The position numbers and the translations under genes were made by a program. The notes beneath the pieces are model-generated. The model did not search any database and was not told the DNA's origin. It was given only the letters and a program-made list of their open reading frames with translations. Positions 56,901 through 64,000 of a DNA stretch of 64,000 nt are shown in pieces. Each line of letters opens with the position of its first letter. The stretch's first letter is position 1. Source of the DNA: Mansonella perstans (Eukaryota > Nematoda > Chromadorea > Rhabditida > Onchocercidae); assembly GCA_037074765.1 (NCBI GenBank), contig JBAMDO010000103.1, forward strand, positions 1 through 64,000, given 5' to 3'.

Positions 56901-58300
56901 TCAGTGGTACCGAAAAGTTGGTTAGAAAACACAATTTTAAATTTTGTGTTGTGCATAAACAAGTAGGAGATTTATTTGGCGAACCTTCCGCAGTAAAATC
57001 CTTTTCAGGGAATTCTTAAAATTGAATGCTATATCTTTTTCAAAATGCTAAATTTTTTAGGTGCTTTACCGCATCTAGCAAATATGATTTCAAAAGAGGA
57101 CGCTAGATCTACCGAAGAAGGAAATGTAGCAACTGAAAACGCTATTAGTGCTGTTGCTAAGATTCTCAAATACAATTCGTCGATGGTTGATGTGAACGCG
57201 GTATGTTTGGTTATTGTAATTTATTTTTTATGTTATTTTGCATTGATTGGTGCACTCTGGTTTTAAAATGTCGCACAAGGTTGCAACAAAGGTCATATAT
57301 ATGTATATATATGAATGTGAATAATAGTTTCACAGCACTTTATTTTATTTCTTTGTTAATATAATAAGGAACAGGCCTTTTTGCTTCAATACACCCAGGG
57401 GTTATTAATTTATTTCCCATTCAGTTATATAGTGTTACACTTCAATAGGTCATACCGACGTTTCTGAGCTGGCTTCCTACGTGGGATGATCCCGAAGAAG
57501 CACCGCATGTTTACGGGTATTTTGCTGATCTTATTGAAAGGTATCGTTTTGTTTTATTTGCCTCGAACTTTAGTCTGGTTTCGAAGACACGAAATATTTA
57601 CACTTTTAAAATTTCTCCAGTATTTTTCTGGATGCTGAGTTACAATGGCATTTTTACTTTCGTAGTGAGAACGATATTATACATTGTATTATACATCTCG
57701 AAAATGGGACTAAAATTAACATCGGGAAATCTCAAATTTTCAAAGCTTATCAGTGTTTCAGTAACAATCCTTTGGTCTTGGGCGAAAACAATTCCAATCT
57801 TCCTCGGATATTAGCAGTTATTGTTCAAGCCTTTGAAAAAGGAGCGTTTGATGATGACACTGATAAAAATAGTGTCAAACATCGTTTGATCAACATATTG
57901 AAGTTCATGCAGGTACTATTTCTGAATTTTTTAAAAACTTTATTTTGACTGCTTCTATTCTCACGACAAGAACTTCTTTGAATGGTATAGGTAAATAATT
58001 TTAGTTTTACCGAGTGATTTATTTTCTATGGTTTAGATGCCTGATCTCTACTGTCCAGTATAGAACGGGTAGGAGCGAGAACATCTCGAGAGTCGAAATT
58101 TTTTTTTTTTCTGCTGACAATCCAATTTTTGTATTACTCAAACCAATCTACAGTTAAACTGTAGACAGAGAGATGGAACTGTAAAACCTTTGATCCAAAG
58201 TTTTCTTTTACAGGCGGATAAAAGTCTTTTTGAAGCTGTGGTTGGTGGTGCAGTCTTAACCGAATCCCAAATGTCGACACTGCTTCGATTGTTAGCCTGA
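50964..58300 (+). CDS. imb-3: Importin-5 (karyopherin beta-3, RanBP5)
   Basis: Twenty-one exons, all phases consistent: 50,964-51,122; 51,430-51,622; 51,939-52,044; 52,376-52,577; 52,713-52,841; 53,226-53,349; 53,489-53,579; 53,678-53,784; 53,890-54,017; 54,089-54,178; 54,324-54,497; 54,623-54,723; 54,867-54,984; 55,075-55,158; 55,402-55,606; 55,727-55,873; 56,068-56,751; 57,061-57,200; 57,449-57,540; 57,762-57,912; 58,214-58,300; about 1,103 residues, close to human IPO5 at roughly 1,100. HEAT-repeat nuclear import receptor for ribosomal proteins and histones, released by Ran-GTP. Strong family blocks: [84 protein letters not shown] and [18 protein letters not shown]. Acidic loops ([11 protein letters not shown]) occur where expected. 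The first exon encodes the N-terminal HEAT repeat that binds Ran in this family. Confidence 0.97.
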
Positions 58301-59473
58301 ACTATTTCTGCTATTGGGAGCTATTATCTTTTTTGTTTTTTCCTATTTTAAACTTTTTTTTACCTATCAAGCTTTTGGATTTCTGAATTGCACATGTTAA
58401 TTTTGAAAAATCGATTCCTCAAGCATCCGTTTTGCCCTCATTCATTCTATTTTCTGATTGTACATGGTTTAGAGTAAAACCGTCATTATCGTTTGCTCAA
58501 TGTTTGTTGAATAGCAATTTTCTTGCATGTTACTCAAAAATTCCTGGCTTTCATGACGATTCTTTTTAAAAAAAAAGATGAAGCAGCTAAAAACTGAAAT
58601 AAGTGCTGGACGATGCAAGTAAAGATCCACTTCAGAACACATTATTTCAAAAAATGACATTAATGGTAGCTATAAGATGGATAGACAATAATAAAAATTT
58701 TATCATCTCCCTTTGCCACGAAATGTCTTCAGAATGTTACAGCCCTCGACTAATGCGAGATCTGAAGCAGCTAGATAAAGATCTAGGAATTCTTTTGTTG
58801 AGCTCATTCCTCTCCGTTATTTACTTTGTTGTGAAGTAAAATTGGATTTTGTAAAGAAGAGGATTTTATGGGATTTGTTGCTTGTAACCTTCATATGCAA
58901 CAAATCTTATGCACCAAATATTTTGTTGTTTATAGTTCCAAATGCACAATTTCCCAGGGTGTCCCGAAATCATACGTTCTAGTCATTTAATGTAATAAGA
59001 TTGATTAGTAATTAACTTTGCTAAATCATGTAATTTCTAAGCAATAAAAGTGTGAGAACTAAGAACTGGAAAATCGTAGCAGTCATGATAATTCTGACGT
59101 CAAACTACTCATTCATCTCATTTTGGTTAGTTCGCATCCCTTACAAAGATATGTCGTTAACATAACCTGTCTAATTAAACAAATAAAGCTGGGTAACTGT
59201 GTCTCGAGAACAAATCAATCTCTACAGACTGATTTTCACTATTACATCAGCCTTTTCCCGCCTTGTCCTGAAACAATTATCCATAATATCGGTTTCTGAA
59301 TATTCCTGAACAATTCCACTTCCAGCTGTATGAAACAGCTGTATTTCTTCAATTCACCCGAACATATTATTGTGACCTTGGTTCTTTCTAGATTTTCCGA
59401 CCACTGCAAAGCATTTCTCGGTTGAAATCTTATTTATCACCAAACAATCAACATTATTTTGCAGGAACTCTCT
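58301..59473. other. Convergent spacer between importin-5 and UTP18
   Basis: Holds both 3' UTRs; AATAAA at 59,043-59,048 is a candidate importin-5 signal. An unassigned plus-strand open frame ends at 58,839 and is listed separately. Confidence 0.6.
58654..58839 (+). CDS. Hypothetical 61-residue open frame with C-terminal hydrophobic segment
   Basis: ATG at 58,654 to TAA at 58,839, with the frame open a further 48 bases upstream. The start reads MTLMVAIRWIDNNKNF. A charged middle (RLMRDLKQLDKDL) leads into a hydrophobic end, LGILLLSSFLSVIYFVV, just before the stop, as in a tail-anchored protein. No family recognised. It lies 350 bp past the importin-5 stop on the same strand, so it could be a small gene, a last exon, or an accident inside a long 3' UTR. 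Confidence 0.2.
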   Translation: MTLMVAIRWIDNNKNFIISLCHEMSSECYSPRLMRDLKQLDKDLGILLLSSFLSVIYFVVK

Positions 59474-62400
59474 TCAATAAGTGGTGAAATGTGAAAGTTG
59501 AAATAAGGAGAGGAAACCCCGATCATCACCGACTCCCATATATGCACTTCCTGGTGAGAATCCAGTCACCGTTACTTTACCGAGACTCACATCTCTCGAC
59601 GGAAAATTTGTATAAACAGTTCTGCTCCCAACATGCATTAACCGGATCGAATTGTTCTGAAACTATGTTGAAGTAAGATTTATGATCTGTGAGTTACGGA
59701 AGCGAGAGAAAATTATTTCTCATGCTCAAAGATGTTGATAAATGAGTCCCTTACCTTTACACTCGAAGATAGCGAAAGAATTTGCGAATCAGTATTAAAT
59801 GCCATGCAATCAATACTTGTCGTAAGGTTCTCGAGCACTTTTATGGGTTTAGGGAATAAATTTTTCTGAATGTCCGCAGTGTCGTATAGATTTACAATTC
59901 CTGTATTGGATCTAAAGCATCCTTTTTAAAATCCAAATAAACACAGTCGAAATGATCCAGTAATTTATGGATCATTTCGACTTGTTAGCTAAATAGCAGC
60001 TTTATTCACTCATTTTTAGCAGTGCTACGAATCAAATCTAGTTCCCGTCAGATTAAGCGCTATGAATAAAATTCAATTTTTTTTCAACCCTAGCTCTACA
60101 AGTGCTTGATTCCAATTCCAGGCTACTAATGGGAGCCCGCCAAAACAATCCCCCTAATCAGTTTTTCTAAGCAGAGGATCCCTTACCCTCACTTCACTCG
60201 ACAGTCTCAGTAACTTACCCACAAGCGATGTATTGACCATTTCCACTTATTCGTATCACTGTTCCCCTAACTGAACCTTCATCGTGAAATGTTTGCTGTT
60301 CTCTTGACTTCTTGATGTTCCATACGAACACTTGTCCATTTTCTGAACACTGTTCTTTTAAGCAGTATCAAAATACCTTTACATCTTCTTAATAGGAAGA
60401 TGCCTGTATAAATTCATGAATGCAGAAAATATTAAAACATACCCCCCAGAGCAAAAACGGTTGCTGAATCATTAGGGGAGAACTGTACGGACGCAATTTT
60501 TGCTGAAGCCGTCAGAACGCCAACATATTCCGATGACTGAAATGTAATTCTAATTCTAAAAGTACTTGTTCGAATGTAATATAAAGCAGTCATCATCAGG
60601 CCAAAAAAGAAAAGACAGGAAAAAAAGAACAAAAATAGAGAAAAACACACCAGTAAGTAGACATACAAGTAACAGCAAAAAACCCACCGATAACAAAAGA
60701 TTCTTTTCTAGTTTTTTTTTTTCATTTCAGCTATAACAAGTCGGATGTTTCTTGATGACTGAACTTCAACTTACAACTCAATTCTTATTTTACTAAACTG
60801 ATTCCAATTGTCGGTTCAACTGTTACTGCTATTGGAAAAATATTTCGCTTATCATCTGACATACACCAGACAGATGTTACATGCCAAACATAAGAAACTC
60901 AATCAGTTTTCACTGAACGAAAGTCAAGGCAAATATCCAGTATGCGCAGTGCAAAGAGTCTAAGAACGTACCGCGGAAGTTAAAATGTGTACTTCATTAT
61001 CCTCCAAAACAGCTATGTATTTGCCATCAGACGAAAGCGAAAAATACCCCATGTGCTTCTTCGTCATTTCTGTAAAAATTTTCCACATTACACCATATTA
61101 TCTTTTCCAACATTGATATGAAGAAGAAAATAAAATCGGTACCATATGGAGTTCTCATCTGCATCACTCTGCCATCTAGAAGATCGTAGCAAAAAAGAGA
61201 TTCCTGTAAAATATATTGAGGTCATATGCTACATACTTAATACAAAAATGATCTATATTCGAATTTAATAAGTTAAGATAATCTATATCCGAGCAATACA
61301 CAGATCATATGAACTATAATATACATATCCGCAAGTATAATGTCCAACTGGTCAATCAGAAATATTTTAATTCTTCAACCTTCTTCTTCGATCCAACGAT
61401 TATTTTGGAACCGTCTGCAGTAAAGGAAGCACTAGTGATTGGAAGCGCTTTGAAACGAACACTTTGCAGAAAGGCTTCTTCTGTTTCTGGTAAGCCTATC
61501 TAAATTAAATAGAATTAAACTCCTTAATATGGAAGTAATGCTAAAATGCAAGAAATGAAGACAGAATCATAAAATGCAAGTAAAGAAATACCTCGAAAAG
61601 ATTGATAAGACCATTTTCACCAGCACACATAAGCACTTCACGAGTGGGATGAAATTGTAATGCTCTCATTGGTTTCTAAGCAAATATATTTTACTATGAA
61701 ACAAACAGGTTATAAAACTTCAGTGAATCAAAATTTTACAGATTCCGAAAAATAACTATAACATATCAACCTTCCCAAGTCGATGTCCATGTGTAATATT
61801 ATTTAGTCGTTTCACGCTAATTACGCCCTTCGCTAATGAACGGCTGCCGGTAACACATTTTCCTGCGGACGCAGTTACTTCGCGTAATGCATTCTCCAGA
61901 TCGTCATCTGATTCAGCACGCTGGATTTTCTTGCTTTCACAAACTGGAATACTTTTTAAATCAAAGAAAATAGTGAATCGTACGACAGAAACAAAAATGA
62001 TGCACGTTTCAGTTTGTTTTCTTTTCTGGCAAATAAAAATTAAGTTTCAGAATTAGGAACAAACAGGAAGAGTGAGACCAGGCTGGCGTAGCACTAGAAT
62101 TGTGATAAAACAATTGTCGTAATCGTTCCTCATATTCCTGAAAAATTCATACTTTGATAATTTCTGAAGGAATAGATTACTGTTTGTAATTTGATGAAAT
62201 CACTACTTACCACTATTCAATCCAATTAAAAAGGCGAGAATTGCTGAGAGCTCAGGATTGCTAAAAATTACGATGGTAAGGTTGCTGAATGCTTAATATA
62301 AGGATACCGTGAGCGGTACAAATTGCATGGAGCTTAAATTTACTCCTAGAAGTTTGAGCAATCGAAAGAAAACCGTTTCTAACAACCAAAAAGTGAAAAA

Positions 62401-63063
62401 TAATAAGACGCAGCTTTGCTAACTGTGCCAGCTCGCCCATGGACTACACTGCTAACTTGCTTACTTTTCGCATTAAAAAAGGTAATCAACAACGCAAGAA
62501 AAACCTTCGGAGCTATTTTTTGATTCATAGTATCGGTTGCTTTCCTAATGTGCATTTTTTTACGATGCAATGGCACGTCCACAACTGCCTCTTCAACTTC
62601 ATCATCTTCATCGTGCCACGCGGGTTTTCCGATAATTTCTTTCTGAAACAAGTCTTCACATTTCATGCAACTAATGTCATTTCCAGATTTTGCTAACAGC
62701 CAAAGGAATTCTAAAAGTAATATCACCAGTAAAAAGAACTTACAAATCTTTTACAAAAGATTTCTTGCAATAAATTTTTAACCAAATGTCCTTTAAATCT
62801 TGTTGTTTATGAAGATAATATAAGGTATTTAGTTTAAATTTATCACCCACATTTGGGATTATTTTTATCTTAGATCATGCAATTCAGAGAGAAATATACT
62901 GACTTACCTCTGCTTTAAATGTTCCTTCTATCCCGTCAACATTATCATCATCATCATCACCACTATCCTCAAAACCGTCCGGAAAGCCAGCACTGCTACC
63001 AAACAACTTTTTCGCTAACTCATCTTCCTCTCGATTATCAGTCTTCCGCTTCTGCCGAACCAT
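59474..63063 (-). CDS. utp18: UTP18, U3 snoRNA-associated WD40 protein
   Basis: Twelve exons: 63,063-62,908; 62,642-62,505; 62,137-62,065; 61,943-61,771; 61,675-61,592; 61,499-61,380; 61,203-61,143; 61,069-60,972; 60,536-60,443; 60,342-60,219; 59,911-59,755; 59,656-59,474; 486 residues. Component of the small-subunit processome (UTP-B) needed for 18S rRNA maturation in the nucleolus. The basic/acidic N-terminus (MVRQKRKTDN, then a DDDDD cluster at about 36-40) carries no obvious domain. KPAWHDEDDE and ATPAWS match the conserved UTP18 N-terminal blocks. The WD40 propeller follows: LQFHPTREVLMCAGENGLINLFE-type blade, SASFTADGSKIIVGSKK, FSLSSDGKYIAVL, ENGQVFVWNIKK, ISGNGQYIACGSNTGIVNLY and KPIKVLENLTTSIDCMAFN. 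The last blade, GFSPGSAYMGVGDDRG, is where yeast and human UTP18 end. Intron 10 contains a perfect 15-bp stem. Confidence 0.93.
59945..59982. repeat. Inverted repeat, 15-bp perfect arms
   Basis: Arms AGTCGAAATGATCCA and its exact reverse complement flank an 8-base spacer (59,960-59,967), inside the UTP18 intron between exons 10 and 11. It could fold in the pre-mRNA on either strand. It lies about 35 bp upstream (in transcription order) of the exon 11 acceptor, so it may bring branch point and acceptor together, or it may be a small mobile element scar. Confidence 0.85.
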
Positions 63064-64000
63064 TTCTATACCTGATATTCGCACGAATTAGAATCAAAAA
63101 TTAATACATTTTAATTCTTTACATCAGCAAAAGATGAGAAAATAAATACCAGCCACACCACAACAAAATCAAGATTCAAAACGTTTAAGGCTTTCATTTT
63201 CAACGCATAATGATTCGATGGATCCTCAAAGCTCCAGTCAATATGCTACATGCTTAGATGTAGATTTCTGGATCAAACTAGGAAAAATGAATGATAGCTT
63301 CAAGTGCTGTGAAGAGTGTACGAAATTGAACGAATTCAAGACAAATTGAAGATGACTGAAGATAAACTCATTTGTCGCTCCCTCGTTTACCCTGATATCT
63401 CAGAAATTGTTGGCAAATTAAATCTAAATGTTCGAGGAACTAAATCACGGATAATTAGTAAACCGTACAGCGCCGAAAAAAATCGTCGCGTTGGACGACG
63501 AGTGATCAGAGCCAAATGTATCAACATCCCTTTACGAAATTCAAAGTTCCCGATTCAAGCTAGATATGAAGAAGCAAGTATCCGGAAAGTTTAATGGTTG
63601 CACGAACAGTTGATTTGACAATCTGCAGTACTGAATGAACATATCATAAGAAGAAAATAAAAAGAAAGTGTCATCCCACTAGAATACTTAATTAAGGAAA
63701 ACAGGAAATGTGGACATGATGGGATCAGCACGTCAGAAAACATCCCGTTGGAATTGAAATATAATTGGATTAAAATTAAACAAATTCAATTTTCCACTCT
63801 GAACTCTTTCTCGAGATGCATTGAGATTTGAGTCAAATTCACTGAATGAAAAAAATTACTTGTTTACTTCTGCAATATCCCTTCCAGCAAACACCTCGAT
63901 CATATTCCCTTCACTTTTTTTCAATAACAATTTTACCATCAAATTTGAAAGTCTTTAACCGTGCAAAAAATAATATTCTGACCCTTTTTGGGTACAGTAT
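63064..64000. other. Region upstream of UTP18
   Basis: The UTP18 promoter must lie here. One plus-strand open frame (63,352-63,594) is listed separately. Past 63,600 no coding potential was seen up to the edge of the window. Confidence 0.55.
63352..63594 (+). CDS. Hypothetical basic 80-residue open frame, divergent from UTP18
   Basis: ATG at 63,352 to TAA at 63,594. The product is short and basic, with several Arg/Lys clusters such as EKNRRVGRRVIRAK, and no domain I recognise. The frame is open for another 48 bases upstream. Its start lies about 290 bp from the UTP18 start on the opposite strand, a spacing suited to a shared bidirectional promoter. It could equally be one exon of a gene running off the right edge or chance. 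No supporting splice sites seen. Confidence 0.25.
   Translation: MTEDKLICRSLVYPDISEIVGKLNLNVRGTKSRIISKPYSAEKNRRVGRRVIRAKCINIPLRNSKFPIQARYEEASIRKV

Overview
This is nuclear DNA from a nematode, most likely a filarial (spirurid) worm. It is AT-rich with many homopolymer runs. Its genes are split into short exons with GT...AG introns and TTTCAG-type acceptors. The 1-Cys peroxiredoxin and the 208-residue pi-class glutathione S-transferase look like the filarial forms of these proteins, as judged from knowledge of the families because no search was possible. A decayed mitochondrial insert carries cytb, a tRNA-Leu-like stretch and cox3 in nematode order, with T-rich sense strands. The species cannot be fixed from the window. 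Exon models were built by hand from reading frame, splice sites and codon phase; individual boundaries may be off by a few bases.

Layout. Positions 1-9,800 are almost gene-free: one orphan minus-strand exon with a good splice donor (2,491-2,614), a perfect 38-bp palindrome (1,218-1,255) and a mitochondrial insert of about 0.9 kb (7,820-8,715). Three minus-strand genes follow: a divergent PP1-like phosphatase (10,018-12,443), the splicing factor SYF1/XAB2 (12,999-19,446) and a secreted class 2 lipase (20,494-22,642). Positions 22,700-31,300 form a second desert holding a miRNA-precursor-like hairpin at 23,428-23,484. From 31,497 to 38,462 lie two tandem hnRNP A1 genes (hrp-1 type) with eight matching exons each, followed by GET4 (39,348-42,181).

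The right third holds 1-Cys peroxiredoxin (plus, 43,634-45,840) tail-to-tail with the pi-class GST (minus, 47,097-49,052), then importin-5 (plus, 50,964-58,300, 21 exons) tail-to-tail with the small-subunit processome protein UTP18 (minus, 59,474-63,063).

Functionally this is mostly a housekeeping block: splicing (SYF1, hnRNP A1), ribosome biogenesis (UTP18), nuclear import (importin-5) and tail-anchored protein targeting (GET4). It also has an antioxidant/detoxification pair whose vertebrate counterparts cooperate physically. No new multi-gene system is evident. The points most worth checking are the candidate miRNA hairpin, the tandem hnRNP pair with a GC-AG intron in one copy, the mitochondrial insert, the phosphatase with an altered C-terminus and the duplicated exon in SYF1 intron 1.
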